Of a stretch of 55,895 nt of DNA, positions 40,421 to 49,930 are shown one piece after another (within the stretch, counting starts at the first letter, position 1; each line of letters starts with the position of its first letter). Where the stretch lies: assembly GCA_036265325.1 (NCBI GenBank), contig DATAPH010000085.1, positions 1 through 55,895 on the forward strand, in the 5' to 3' direction. Below the pieces are notes generated by a model, which was given only the letters and a program-made list of their open reading frames with translations, was not told where the DNA came from and searched no databases. The position numbers and the translations under genes are program-made. The DNA comes from AC-51 sp036265325. GTDB taxonomy: Bacteria > Actinomycetota > UBA4738 > HRBIN12.

Positions 40421-42697
40421 TCAGCCGACCTTGGTGATCGGTGCGTACGAGAGGAGCACGCGCTTCTCCCCCACCTCGCCGAACCGGATCGTGGCCTCGG
40501 CGTCGTCGCCGTAGCCGCTGGTGGTGACCACGACGCCCTCACCCCAGCGTTCGTGCTGGACGGTGTCGCCTGCCACGATCGCCGGCACCTCTCGCCTCGT
40601 CACACCTGGCACCGACGGCGGGGTCCACCCGGGCTGCACCTCGACCTCGGCCTTGCCCGGAAGTCCGACGACCGAGTAGCCGCTCCGTCCGCCGCCGCCG
40701 CCGCCGGCCTGGCCCGTTCGCGCGTATCGCGACGTCCGCTGCACCCGCGTCTCGGACTCGCGCGCGCTGACGAGCGCCTCGGGGATCTCCCCGAGGAACC
40801 TCGACGGCGGGTTGTAGTTGGTCTGACCGAACAACGTCCGGCTCCATGCGTGCGTCAGATAGAGCCGCTGCTGCGCGCGCGTGATGCCGACGTACGCGAG
40901 GCGGCGCTCCTCCTCCAGCTCGTTCGTGTCGGTCATCGAGCGGAAGTGCGGGAAGATCCCGTCTTCCATCCCGACGATGAACACGACCGGAAATTCCAAG
41001 CCCTTGGCGATGTGCAGCGTCATCAACGTGACGCTCGAGTCTTCTTCTTCGTAGTCGTCCTGCTCACCGACGAGCGACACCAGCTCGAGGAACTCCGCCA
41101 GCGTGGCGTCGGGCTCGCGCGCGGCGGTCTCCATCGCCACGCCGGCGAGCTCCTGCAGGTTCTCGACGCGACCCTGTGCCTCGATCGTGCGCTCGGTCTC
41201 GAGCTCGAGCAGATATCCGGACTCCTGTCCTGCGAGCTCGATCATGCGCGCCGGGCCCGCGCCCTCGTCGTAGTGCGCCTGCAGCGCCGTCATCACCTGG
41301 TTGAACCCCGCGACGGCGCCCTTCGCGCGGTTGTTGAGCAGCGTGTTCTCGTCGACGCGGCGGCACGCCTCGAGCACGTCGATGCCCTCCGTCGACGCGA
41401 ACGACTCGATCGCGGCCACCGTCGCGTCGCCGATCCCGCGCTTCGGCATGTTGACCACACGTCGGAACGACACGACGTCCTGCGGGTTGAGCAGGAGCCG
41501 GAGATACCCGAGCACGTCCTTGATCTCCCGGCGCTGATAGAACCGGACACCCCCGAACACGCGGTAGGACGTGCCGACCCGCATGAACACGTCCTCGATC
41601 ACGCGCGACATGGCGTTGGTGCGGTAGAAGACGGCGACGTCGCGGTTGCGGAACCCCTCCTCGTCACGCAGGCGCTCGATCTCGCTCGCGACGAACAGGG
41701 CTTCCTCGTGCTCGTCGTTGCCGCGGAACGTCGTGACGAGCTCGCCGGGCGCGGCCTCCGTCCAGAGTTCCTTGGGCTTTCGCTGCGCGTTGTTGGCGAT
41801 CACCGCGTTCGCCGCCTCGAGGATGTTGCCCGTCGAGCGGTAGTTCTGCGCCATGAGGAACACCTGAGCGTCGGGGTAATCGCGCTCGAAGTCGAGCATG
41901 TTCTGGATCGTGGCTCCGCGCCACGAGTAGACGCCTTGGTCGGCGTCGCCGACGACGCAGACGTTGCGATACCGGCGTGCGAGCTGGTTCACCAGCTCGT
42001 ACTGCGCGCGACTCGTGTCCTGGTACTCGTCGACCAACAGGTACCGGAACCGCTCCTGGTAGTAGCGGAGCACTTCCTCGTGATCGCGGAACAGCCGGAC
42101 CGTCTCGCTGATCAGGTCGTCGAAGTCCAGGGCGCCGGCCGCGTGCTTGCGCGTCTCGTATGCCTGATAGACCTTGGCGACGATCTCCTCGTAGAAGTTC
42201 GAGGCCATCCCGGCGAACTCGTCGGGCCCGAGCACCCGATCCTTGGCGTGGCCGATGGCCGAGGCGAGCTGCTTGGGGGGGAAGCGTTTCGGGTCGATGT
42301 CGAGGTCTCGGACGATCTGGGAGACCAGCCGCTCGGAATCGCCGTCGTCGTAGATCGTGAAGCTCGAGGGGATGTCCAGGTGCGCGTGCTCTCGGCGGAG
42401 CAGCCGGGCGCACATCGAGTGGAACGTCAAGATCCACATGCCGCCGGCCGCGCCGGTGCCGACCAGACCCTCGACCCGGTCGCGCATCTCGCGGGCCGCC
42501 TTGTTGGTGAAGGTGATCGCGAGGATCTGTCCGGGCGCCACGTCGCGCTCCCGCACGAGGTACGCGATGCGGTGCGTGAGGGCCCGCGTCTTGCCGCTTC
42601 CGGCGCCCGCGACGATCAGCACGGGGCCGTCGGTGTGCAGAACCGCCTCGCGCTGGATGTCGTTCAGACCTTCGAGCAGCGGCGACGGGACGTCCAC
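40421..42697 (-). CDS. pcrA: UvrD/PcrA family DNA helicase
   Basis: The 758-residue protein has the superfamily 1A motifs: LNDIQREAV (Q motif), AGAGSGKTRAL (motif I), FTNKAAREM (Ia), LLVDEYQDTSRAQYEL (II), VVGDADQGVYSWRGA (III), LAQNYRST (IV), VTLMTLHIAKGLEFP (V) and EEERRLAYVGITRAQ (VI). It unwinds DNA in repair and replication-transcription conflicts. The GTG at 42697 is chosen because TACACT (42704-42709) precedes it by 6 nt; a longer frame upstream overlaps the sortase promoter. The C-terminal Gly-rich linker and Tudor-like end (HERWGEGVVV) are typical of PcrA. Confidence 0.95.
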   Translation of the reverse strand: MDVPSPLLEGLNDIQREAVLHTDGPVLIVAGAGSGKTRALTHRIAYLVRERDVAPGQILAITFTNKAAREMRDRVEGLVGTGAAGGMWILTFHSMCARLLRREHAHLDIPSSFTIYDDGDSERLVSQIVRDLDIDPKRFPPKQLASAIGHAKDRVLGPDEFAGMASNFYEEIVAKVYQAYETRKHAAGALDFDDLISETVRLFRDHEEVLRYYQERFRYLLVDEYQDTSRAQYELVNQLARRYRNVCVVGDADQGVYSWRGATIQNMLDFERDYPDAQVFLMAQNYRSTGNILEAANAVIANNAQRKPKELWTEAAPGELVTTFRGNDEHEEALFVASEIERLRDEEGFRNRDVAVFYRTNAMSRVIEDVFMRVGTSYRVFGGVRFYQRREIKDVLGYLRLLLNPQDVVSFRRVVNMPKRGIGDATVAAIESFASTEGIDVLEACRRVDENTLLNNRAKGAVAGFNQVMTALQAHYDEGAGPARMIELAGQESGYLLELETERTIEAQGRVENLQELAGVAMETAAREPDATLAEFLELVSLVGEQDDYEEEDSSVTLMTLHIAKGLEFPVVFIVGMEDGIFPHFRSMTDTNELEEERRLAYVGITRAQQRLYLTHAWSRTLFGQTNYNPPSRFLGEIPEALVSARESETRVQRTSRYARTGQAGGGGGGRSGYSVVGLPGKAEVEVQPGWTPPSVPGVTRREVPAIVAGDTVQHERWGEGVVVTTSGYGDDAEATIRFGEVGEKRVLLSYAPITKVG

Positions 42698-42812
42698 GTT
42701 CGCAGTGTAGGCGGGGCCGCGGACGCACCGGGCGCCACAGGGACCGGATGGCGCATGAGCAGGGACTTCCGGTCGATGGTGGTCAGACCGACTCGCGGGT
42801 AGCGTGGTTCGG

Positions 42813-43475
42813 ATGGCGAGCGTCCCGGCCGAGGTCGACACCCCGAAGAAGCGCTTCACGTGGCGGACGGGACTGCGCTGGTTCGGCGTGCTCTGTCTGA
42901 TGGGCGCGGCGTATTTCGCCGGCTACGTCGCCTGGCTCCTGTGGGGAACCGGGATCCAGACCCAGCAGGCGCAGAACTCGTTCCAGCCAACGGTGCAGCA
43001 GTGGCAGGCGCATCCGCAGCCCGTGCCGCCTATCGGCACCGCCCCGCGCATCCTCCCGGGCGACGCCTACGCGGTGATCGTGATCCCGCGGATCGGTCTC
43101 GACATGGTCGTCGTGCAAGGAACGGACTACGAGGACCTGAAGAAGGGCCCGGGTCACTACGTCGACACCGCCAACCCCTGGGACGGCACCGGCCGCGTCG
43201 GGATCGCGGGGCACCGCACCACGTATCTGCACCCGTTCTTCAACCTCGATCAGATGCAGCCGGGTGACACGATCAGCCTCATCACCCGTTACGGCCGCTA
43301 CGACTACGAGGTCACCGCCAACTTCGTGTTGCCGGAGGCGACCGCGGGCAAGGTGCTCACGCAGACGCCGGACCCCACGCTCGTGCTGACGACCTGCAAC
43401 CCGAAGTACGCCTCCAGCCAGCGGCTGATCGTCACCGCGAAGCTCGTGCACGCGCCGCCCGGCTCCGGCCAGTAG
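42813..43475 (+). CDS. srtE: Class E sortase
   Basis: The 220-residue protein has a cytoplasmic basic end, one membrane helix (about 24-45) and a sortase barrel. The catalytic residues are His near 132 (GIAGHRTTY), Cys near 194 (LTTCNPKY) and Arg about 10 residues later (SSQRLIV). The TxTTCNPxY sequence is typical of actinobacterial class E/D enzymes that attach LAXTG-like proteins to the wall. No sorting-signal substrate is encoded next to it. TAGCGT (42800-42805) is 7 nt before the ATG, so the GTG at 42804 is excluded. Its TAG stop forms part of the next gene's -10 box. Confidence 0.9.
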   Translation: MASVPAEVDTPKKRFTWRTGLRWFGVLCLMGAAYFAGYVAWLLWGTGIQTQQAQNSFQPTVQQWQAHPQPVPPIGTAPRILPGDAYAVIVIPRIGLDMVVVQGTDYEDLKKGPGHYVDTANPWDGTGRVGIAGHRTTYLHPFFNLDQMQPGDTISLITRYGRYDYEVTANFVLPEATAGKVLTQTPDPTLVLTTCNPKYASSQRLIVTAKLVHAPPGSGQ

Positions 43476-43485
43476 CATCCGGCGG

Positions 43486-45102
43486 ATGGATCGCCCGGAC
43501 GCGACGAGCGTCGCCGCCAAGAGCACCGGAGTCGTCCTGCTCACGCTCGCCGCTGGGCAGTTCCTGATGACCCTCGACAGCTCGGTGATGAACGTGTCGA
43601 TCGCGACCGTTGCCCAGGACGTCGGCACGACGGTCACCGGTATCCAGACGGCCATCACGCTCTACACGCTGGTGATGGCGATGCTCATGATCCCCGGCGG
43701 CAAGGTCGGCTCGATAATCGGCCGCAAGCGGGCGTTCGCGATCGGTTGCGTGATCTACGGATGCGGTTCGTTCACGACGTCGATCGCGAAGACCCTCGGC
43801 GTGCTGATCTTCGGTTGGTCGTTCCTCGAGGGCGTAGGGGCGGCGCTGATCATGCCGGCGATCGTCGCACTCGTCGCCTCGAACTTCCGCACGGAGGAGC
43901 GCCCACGCGCCTACGGGCTGGTCGCCGCCGCCGGCGCGGTCGCGGTCGCCGTCGGCCCGCTGATCGGCGGCCTCGCCACCACGTACGCCTCATGGCGGTG
44001 GGTGTTCGCGGGCGAGGTGCTCGTCGTGATCGTGATCCTGCTGCTCTCCCGCAAGATCGTGGACGCACCCGTCGAGCAGCGACCGCAGCTAGACGTCTTC
44101 GGTGCCGTGCTGTCGGCGCTCGGACTCGGCCTCGCGGTCTTCGGCGTCCTTCGTTCGAGCGAATGGGGCCTCGTGCTGCCGAAGCCTGGTGGCCCGTCGA
44201 TCGGCGGCGTGTCCCCAACGATCGTGTTCATCTCGACCGGGATCCTCGTGCTGTGGGTGTTCACGGAGTGGGAACGCCGGCGCGAGCGCCTGGGTCGCGA
44301 GCCGCTGATCCAGATGTCGATGCTGCAGATCCCGCAGCTAAAGGGCGGCCTGATCATGTTCTTCTTCCAGTTCCTGATCCAGGCCGGCGTGTTCTTCGTG
44401 ATCCCGCTGTATCTCTCGGTTGCACTCGGGCTGTCGGCGATCGACACCGGGCTTCGGATCATGCCGCTGTCGATCACGCTGCTCGCCGCGGCGGTCGGGA
44501 TCCCGCGGTACTTCCCCGGCGCGTCCCCTCGGCTCGTCGTGCGCCTGGGCGTCCTTGCGATGTTCGCCGGCATCGTCATCCTGCTGATGGCGATCGACAT
44601 CGACGCCGGGCCGGAGATCGTCACGATGCCGCTGCTCCTGGTCGGGCTCGGGATCGGGGCGCTCGCGTCACAGCTCGGCGCCGTGACGGTCTCGGCCGTG
44701 CCGGACGAGCAGAGCCCCGAGGTGGGCGGTCTGCAGAACACCGCGACCAACCTCGGCGCATCGATCGGCGTCGCCCTCGCCGGCTCGTTCTTGATCGTGG
44801 TTCTGACGACCTCGTTCCTGACGGGCATCCAGGGGAACACGGCGGTTCCGAACGACGTGTCCGCGCAAGCGAGCGTGCAACTCGCGAGTGGCATCCCGTT
44901 CGTCTCCGATGCGCAGTTGGCCCAGGGACTCGCCGACGCGGGGGTGAACCCCGAGACGAGCCAGGCGATCGTCGACGAGAACTCGCAGGCTCGGCTCGAC
45001 GGATTGAAGGCGGCACTGTCGATCCTCGCGGCGCTGTCGCTGCTGGCGCTGTTCGCGTCGCGACGCATCCCGGCGAAACAGCTGGAAGCGCTGGCCGCCT
45101 AG
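43486..45102 (+). CDS. MFS transporter, DHA2 (14-helix) family
   Basis: The 538-residue protein has about 14 membrane helices. LDSSVMNVSIATV is the DHA2 version of motif D, GGKVGSIIGRKRAF is the loop 2-3 motif A, and GPLIGGLATTYASWRWVF is the exporter motif C. The family exports drugs, dyes or metabolites with protons; the substrate is unknown. An extracytoplasmic loop of about 80 residues lies near the end (NTAVPNDVSA ... NSQARLD). TAGCAT (43473-43478) overlaps the sortase stop and lies 7 nt before the ATG. Confidence 0.9.
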   Translation: MDRPDATSVAAKSTGVVLLTLAAGQFLMTLDSSVMNVSIATVAQDVGTTVTGIQTAITLYTLVMAMLMIPGGKVGSIIGRKRAFAIGCVIYGCGSFTTSIAKTLGVLIFGWSFLEGVGAALIMPAIVALVASNFRTEERPRAYGLVAAAGAVAVAVGPLIGGLATTYASWRWVFAGEVLVVIVILLLSRKIVDAPVEQRPQLDVFGAVLSALGLGLAVFGVLRSSEWGLVLPKPGGPSIGGVSPTIVFISTGILVLWVFTEWERRRERLGREPLIQMSMLQIPQLKGGLIMFFFQFLIQAGVFFVIPLYLSVALGLSAIDTGLRIMPLSITLLAAAVGIPRYFPGASPRLVVRLGVLAMFAGIVILLMAIDIDAGPEIVTMPLLLVGLGIGALASQLGAVTVSAVPDEQSPEVGGLQNTATNLGASIGVALAGSFLIVVLTTSFLTGIQGNTAVPNDVSAQASVQLASGIPFVSDAQLAQGLADAGVNPETSQAIVDENSQARLDGLKAALSILAALSLLALFASRRIPAKQLEALAA

Positions 45103-45109
45103 GGGCGGA

Positions 45110-46648
45110 TCATTCCCACTCGATCGTGCCGGGTGGCTTCGACGTGACGTCGTAGGCGACCCGGTTCACGCCGGGCACCTCTCGAACGATCCTCGACGCG
45201 ATCGTGTCGAGCACATCGTTCGGCAACCGGGCCCAGTCCGCGGTCATCGCGTCTTCGCTGGTGACCGCGCGCACGACGATCGGGTTCTCGTAGGTGCGTC
45301 CATCGCCCATCACGCCGACGCTCGCCACATCGGCCAGCAGGACACAGAACGCCTGCCAGGTCTCCCGCTCGAGGCCCGCGCGCCGGATCTCCTCGCGCAC
45401 GATGTGGTCGGCGCCGCGTACCTTCGCGAGGTTCGTCGCATCGACCTTGCCGACGATCCGGACCGCGAGGCCGGGCCCGGGGAACGGCTGACGCTGCGTG
45501 ATCTCCTCCGGGAGCCCGAGCTCTGCGCCGATGGCTCGCACCTCGTCCTTGAAGAGGTCGCGGAGCGGCTCGACCAACTCGAGGTCCATGTCGTCGGGCA
45601 GGCCGCCGACGTTGTGATGGCTCTTGATGTTGGCGGCGGTCTTCGACCCCGACTCGATCACGTCCGGGTACAGCGTTCCCTGCACGAGGAAGCGTGCACC
45701 GGCGTGGTCGCGCGCGACCTCCTCGAACACGCGGATGAACTCTTCGCCGATCACCTTCCGCTTGACCTCCGGGTCGGTGACGCCGGCGAGCTTCGCGAGG
45801 AACCGGTCCTCGGCCTTCACGTGCACGAGCGGCACGTGGAAGTGCCGCGCGAACGTCTCCTCGACCTGCTCCGGCTCGCCCTCGCGGTTCAGCCCGTGGT
45901 CGACGAAGACGCAGGTCAGCTGGTCGCCGACGGCCCGGTGGACGAGCAGCGCCGCGACCGCGGAGTCGACGCCGCCGCTGAGCGCGCACAGGACCTGCGC
46001 GTCGCCCACCTGCTCGCGGATCCGGTGGACCTGCTCGTCGACGATGTTGGTCGGCGTCCAATCCGGCAGCAGCCCGCAACCGTCGTACAAGAACCGTTTC
46101 ATCACCGCTTGGCCGTGCGACGTATGCGAAACCTCGGGATGGAACTGCACGGCGAAAAGGCCACGCTCGCGATCCTCCATCGCCGCGACCGGGATCCGGT
46201 CGGTCGTCGCCGTCACGCGGAACCCGTCGGGCGCACGGGTGACGGCGTCGCCGTGGCTCATCCAGACGGTGTCGGTGGCGGGCAGATCCTGGAGCAGCGT
46301 CCCCGGTTCCCGAACGTGGAGCTGGGTTCCGCCGTACTCACGATCACCCGTCGCCGCGACCTCGCCGCCGAGGTCCTTGGCCATGAGCTGGTGTCCGTAG
46401 CAGATGCCGAGCACCGGAACGCCGAGTTCGAAGAGTCCGGGATCGACCTGCGGCGAGCCCTTCTCGTACACGCTGAGTGGGCCGCCGGACAGGATGATGC
46501 CCGCCGGGCGCTTCGCGGCGAGCTCGCTCGCGGTGAGATCGTGCGCGACGATCTCGGAATAGACGTGCGCCTCGCGCACCCGCCTCGCGATCAGCTGGGC
46601 GTACTGCGCCCCGAGGTCGACGACGAGGACCGGACGCGGCTCGGCCAT
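45110..46648 (-). CDS. guaA: GMP synthase, glutamine-hydrolysing
   Basis: The 512-residue protein has an N-terminal class I amidotransferase (nucleophile Cys in PVLGICYGHQLM; His/Glu in FHPEVSHT) and a C-terminal ATP pyrophosphatase (ALSGGVDSAVAALL) plus the dimerisation end (RVAYDVTSKPPGTIEWE). It converts XMP to GMP with glutamine ammonia. GGGAGGC lies just before the ATG, only 6 nt after the guaB3 stop, so guaB3-guaA form an operon. Downstream it converges on the MFS gene with a 7-nt gap. Confidence 0.96.
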   Translation of the reverse strand: MAEPRPVLVVDLGAQYAQLIARRVREAHVYSEIVAHDLTASELAAKRPAGIILSGGPLSVYEKGSPQVDPGLFELGVPVLGICYGHQLMAKDLGGEVAATGDREYGGTQLHVREPGTLLQDLPATDTVWMSHGDAVTRAPDGFRVTATTDRIPVAAMEDRERGLFAVQFHPEVSHTSHGQAVMKRFLYDGCGLLPDWTPTNIVDEQVHRIREQVGDAQVLCALSGGVDSAVAALLVHRAVGDQLTCVFVDHGLNREGEPEQVEETFARHFHVPLVHVKAEDRFLAKLAGVTDPEVKRKVIGEEFIRVFEEVARDHAGARFLVQGTLYPDVIESGSKTAANIKSHHNVGGLPDDMDLELVEPLRDLFKDEVRAIGAELGLPEEITQRQPFPGPGLAVRIVGKVDATNLAKVRGADHIVREEIRRAGLERETWQAFCVLLADVASVGVMGDGRTYENPIVVRAVTSEDAMTADWARLPNDVLDTIASRIVREVPGVNRVAYDVTSKPPGTIEWE

Positions 46649-46654
46649 GCCTCC

Positions 46655-47815
46655 CTAGTGGCCCATCCCGACGCGCTGCTGCGTCTGATAGGTCTTGCCC
46701 TCCGTCTTGATCGACGGCGCGATCACGAGCTCCGCCTTCTGGAACTCCTTGATCGTCTCGTAGCCGGTTGTCGCCATCGAGGTCGCGAGCGCCCCGAACA
46801 GGTTGAACGTGCCGTCGTTCTCGTGCGCGGGACCGGTGAGGATCTCCTCGATCGAGGCGACCTGCTGCGTCTTCACGCGCGCGCCGCGCGGCAGGGTCGG
46901 ATGGAACGTGGCCATCCCCCAGTGGTAGCCGCGGCCGGGCGCCTCGTAGGCGCGGGTCATCGGCGATCCGATCATGACGGCGTCGGCGCCGCAGGCGATC
47001 GCCTTGGCGATGTCGCCGCCGGTGCGCATCCCCCCGTCGGCGATGACGTGACAATACCGGCCGGTCTCGTGCATGTGCTCTCGGCGCGCGGCCGCCGCGT
47101 CGGCGATCGCCGTGGCCTGTGGCACGCCGACCCCGAGCACGCCGCGGGTGGTGCACGCGTTGCCCGGGCCGACCCCGACCAGCACGCCGACCGCGCCGGT
47201 GCGCATCAGGTGCAGCGCCGTGGAGTACGAGGCGCAGCCGCCGACGATCACCGGGATGTCGAACGCCGGGATGAACTCCTTCAGGTTGAGCGGCTCGGCC
47301 TTGGACGAGACGTGCTCGCCGGACACGACCGTTCCCTGGATCACCAGGATGTCGAGCCCGGCTTCGAGCACCAGCGAGGCGTACCGTTCCACCCGAGCCG
47401 GCGTGAGGGATGCGCAGGAGACCACGCCGCCCTCTTTGATCTCCGCGATGCGCTTGCCGATCAGCTCTTCCTTGATCGGCTCGGCGTAGAGCTCCTGCAT
47501 CCGGCGGGTGGCCTTCTCGTCGGGCAGCCCCGAGATCTCGTCGTAGACCGGGATCGGGTCCTCGTACCGGGTCCAGAGACCCTCGAGGTTGAGGCACGCA
47601 AGTCCGCCGACCCGGCCGATCTCGGTCGCGGTCGTCGGCGAGACGGCGGCGTCCATCGCGCTCGCCATCATCGGTAGCTGGAACGTGTAGGCGTCGATCT
47701 CCCACTCGATGCTCACGTCCTCGGGGTCACGCGTGCGCCGCGAGGGCACGATCGCGACCTCGTCGAACCCGTATGCGCGCCGTGCCGTCTTCCCGATGCC
47801 GATCTCGAACTCCAT
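46655..47815 (-). CDS. guaB3: GuaB3 family IMP dehydrogenase-related protein
   Basis: The 386-residue protein is a TIM barrel like IMP dehydrogenase but without CBS domains. The catalytic loop GNACTTRGVLGVGVPQ places the Cys near residue 220, and the loop before it, VGVGPGNACTTRG, binds the purine phosphate. LPMMASAMDAAVSP marks the N terminus. Length and sequence match the GuaB3 clade common in Actinobacteria and cyanobacteria; whether members act as IMP dehydrogenase or GMP reductase may differ by lineage. GGGAGG lies 9 nt before the ATG, and a terminator-like hairpin just upstream separates it from the previous gene. Confidence 0.9.
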   Translation of the reverse strand: MEFEIGIGKTARRAYGFDEVAIVPSRRTRDPEDVSIEWEIDAYTFQLPMMASAMDAAVSPTTATEIGRVGGLACLNLEGLWTRYEDPIPVYDEISGLPDEKATRRMQELYAEPIKEELIGKRIAEIKEGGVVSCASLTPARVERYASLVLEAGLDILVIQGTVVSGEHVSSKAEPLNLKEFIPAFDIPVIVGGCASYSTALHLMRTGAVGVLVGVGPGNACTTRGVLGVGVPQATAIADAAAARREHMHETGRYCHVIADGGMRTGGDIAKAIACGADAVMIGSPMTRAYEAPGRGYHWGMATFHPTLPRGARVKTQQVASIEEILTGPAHENDGTFNLFGALATSMATTGYETIKEFQKAELVIAPSIKTEGKTYQTQQRVGMGH

Positions 47816-47861
47816 GCGGGGGTGCCTCCCTGGTCAGCCGGCGGACGATGTGGAAAACGCA

Positions 47862-47891
47862 GAACGCCCACCCCGTCCGGGATGGGCGTTC
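47862..47891 (-). terminator. Intrinsic terminator between stress-type gene and guaB3
   Basis: GAACGCCCA (47862-47870) pairs with TGGGCGTTC (47883-47891); inner C and G runs can extend the stem. On the minus strand the hairpin is followed by TGCGTTTTCC. It would end transcription of the gene at 47946-48446. It is one of only two convincing hairpins in the window. Confidence 0.65.
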
Positions 47892-47945
47892 GGAAGCTGC
47901 ATGCGCTTCAGGGTAGCACCCATCCGCGCGCGCTCACTGCGTCGG

Positions 47946-48446
47946 TCAAGACTTCGAGGCGGCCTTCTTCAGCTCCTCGGCGCTCTCGGGGCTAACCTCT
48001 TCCTTGTCGATCGACTTGGCCTTGGTCAGCGTCTCGTCGACCTTCGGCTTCCACGTGATGTCGAACAAGGCGATGATCCCGGAGGTGCCGGCGGGCAGTG
48101 TGTCCTCGACCTCCTTCTTGATGTCGGAGGTGCGGTCCATCTTGACGAGCTTGCCGACGCCGGCGCCGACCGCGCCGCCGACCACACCCGAGGCCAGGAA
48201 CGCCGGCGGGAAGATCAACCCGATCAACAGTCCCGCGGCCGCGCCGACGATGGTGCCGCCGGCGACCTCGTGCGCGTTCTCCTTCACGTACAGCTTGCCC
48301 TCGTCATCACGCGCGACCAGCGCCGCGACGTCGACGAAGATGGCGCCCGCCTTCACGAGCTCCTTCAGTGCGTCGTAGTCCTGCTGCGCCGCATTCGGGT
48401 CGTCGTAGGCCGCGATGTACAGCGCGACCGGATCGTCCTTGCCCAT
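47946..48446 (-). CDS. DUF1269-type protein with glycine-zipper segment
   Basis: The 166-residue protein has a ferredoxin-like first half (VALYIAAYDDPNAAQQDYDAL), then a hydrophobic Gly/Ala region (about 70-105: GGTIVGAAAGLLIGLIFPP and VVGGAVGAGVG) and a helical acidic/basic tail. It matches the DUF1269/general stress pattern seen near actinobacterial cell-envelope genes; the role is unknown. GGGGGA before the ATG at 48446 supports the start, and an extension upstream was rejected because it crosses the divergent promoter. A good terminator follows the stop. Confidence 0.75.
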   Translation of the reverse strand: MGKDDPVALYIAAYDDPNAAQQDYDALKELVKAGAIFVDVAALVARDDEGKLYVKENAHEVAGGTIVGAAAGLLIGLIFPPAFLASGVVGGAVGAGVGKLVKMDRTSDIKKEVEDTLPAGTSGIIALFDITWKPKVDETLTKAKSIDKEEVSPESAEELKKAASKS

Positions 48447-48505
48447 ATCGGTCCCCCTTCGTTGGCGATACACGGACCGAGCCAGGCTACTATCCGCGCC
48501 GACGC

Positions 48506-49930
48506 GTGTACGAGACAGCCGTTCCACCTCGCCCGACCGCGCACCTTTCGGCTGTGGTCGGCGGTGAGGATGCGGATCGGTTCCGCGTCGCGCTCGACCG
48601 TGCCGGAGAGGCGCTCGGCCGAGGAACACTGTGGCACATCAACTCCACCGCGGAGGGCGGCGGCGTCGCCGAACTGCTCCGCGCCAATCTCGGCTACCTG
48701 GCAGGCAACGGCGTGCGGGTCCGGTGGGCGATCTTCGAGGCCGACCCCGGGTTCTTTCAGATCACGAAGCGGATCCACAACCGGCTCCACGGCGACGAGG
48801 GGGACGGCGGCGAGCTCGGCGCCCACGAGCGTCAGCAGTACGGGGAAGCCGCCCGTCGCAACGCCGAACAGCTCGCCGCGCTCGTGCGCCCCGGCGACGT
48901 CGCAGTCGTGCACGATCCGCAGCCGGCTGGGCTGGTCGCGGGACTCACCGAGGCGGGCGTCCACGTCGTGTGGACGTGTCACGTCGGGATCGACACACCG
49001 AACGACGTGACGCGCTCCGCGTGGCGGTTCCTCCTGCCGTTCGTCGAGCACGCGTCGGCCTACGTCTTCACGCGCGGTTCCTACGTCTGGGACGTGCTCG
49101 ACCACCGAAAGGTGGTCCTGATCCCTCCGTGCATCGACCCGCTCGCCCTGAAGAACGTCGAGCTGCTCGACTCGCAGCGGGAGGCGATCATCGCGATCAC
49201 GGGCCTTGCGACGGCTCGGACCGATGAAACGCCGTCGTTCCAAGGGCTGGACGGGACGGTCCGCGAGGTGGCGCGGCGCGCCGATATCCTCGAGGCGATG
49301 CCCGTGCCGGCCGGCGCGCCGATCGTCACGCAGGTGTCGCGATGGGACCGCTTGAAAGACCCTGTGGGTGTCCTGCGCGGCTTCGCAGAGGTAAGGGATC
49401 TCGGCGACGTCCATCTCATCCTCGCGGGCCCGTCACCCTCGTCGGTCGCCGACGATCCGGAAGCCGAGGCGGTGCTTTCGGAGCTCCGTGAAGCGTGGGC
49501 GAAGCAATCGGCCCCAGTTCGCGAGCGCGTCCACATCGCCAACCTGCCGACCGCCGACGTCGATGAGAACGCGATCATCGTCAACGCGCTGCAGCGACGG
49601 GCCGATGTCGTCGTGCAGAAGAGCCTCGCCGAGGGGTTCGGGCTCACCGTCACGGAGGCGATGTGGAAGCGCCGCCCCCTCGTCGCAAGCGCCGTCGGCG
49701 GGATCCTCGAGCAGATCGAGAACGGCGTGCACGGGTTGCTCGTGGACCCCAGCGACCTCTCGGCGTTCGGGAGCGCGGTCCGCGATCTGTTATCGGATCC
49801 GGGACGGGCGGCCGCCCTTGGGCAAGCGGCGCACGAGCGCGTCCGGGATCGTTTCCTGCCGCCGGACTACCTGTCGGCGAACCTCGAGGTCGTCGTCGCC
49901 GTCGCCGACGGCGAGCTCAGCTCTCCTTGA
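48506..49930 (+). CDS. GT4 glycosyltransferase, trehalose synthase (TreT)-like
   Basis: The 474-residue protein is a GT-B retaining glycosyltransferase. TLWHINSTAEGGGVAELL near residue 40 and AVVHDPQPAGLV are typical of trehalose glycosyltransferring synthases, which make trehalose from NDP-glucose and glucose. The nucleotide-sugar site has TQVSRWDRLKDP and the C-terminal E-x7-E region KSLAEGFGLTVTEAMWKRRP. Other GT4 substrates remain possible. The GTG at 48506 starts the frame, with TACTAT 12 nt upstream. Its final 14 nt overlap the APS kinase gene on the other strand. Confidence 0.78.
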   Translation: MYETAVPPRPTAHLSAVVGGEDADRFRVALDRAGEALGRGTLWHINSTAEGGGVAELLRANLGYLAGNGVRVRWAIFEADPGFFQITKRIHNRLHGDEGDGGELGAHERQQYGEAARRNAEQLAALVRPGDVAVVHDPQPAGLVAGLTEAGVHVVWTCHVGIDTPNDVTRSAWRFLLPFVEHASAYVFTRGSYVWDVLDHRKVVLIPPCIDPLALKNVELLDSQREAIIAITGLATARTDETPSFQGLDGTVREVARRADILEAMPVPAGAPIVTQVSRWDRLKDPVGVLRGFAEVRDLGDVHLILAGPSPSSVADDPEAEAVLSELREAWAKQSAPVRERVHIANLPTADVDENAIIVNALQRRADVVVQKSLAEGFGLTVTEAMWKRRPLVASAVGGILEQIENGVHGLLVDPSDLSAFGSAVRDLLSDPGRAAALGQAAHERVRDRFLPPDYLSANLEVVVAVADGELSSP

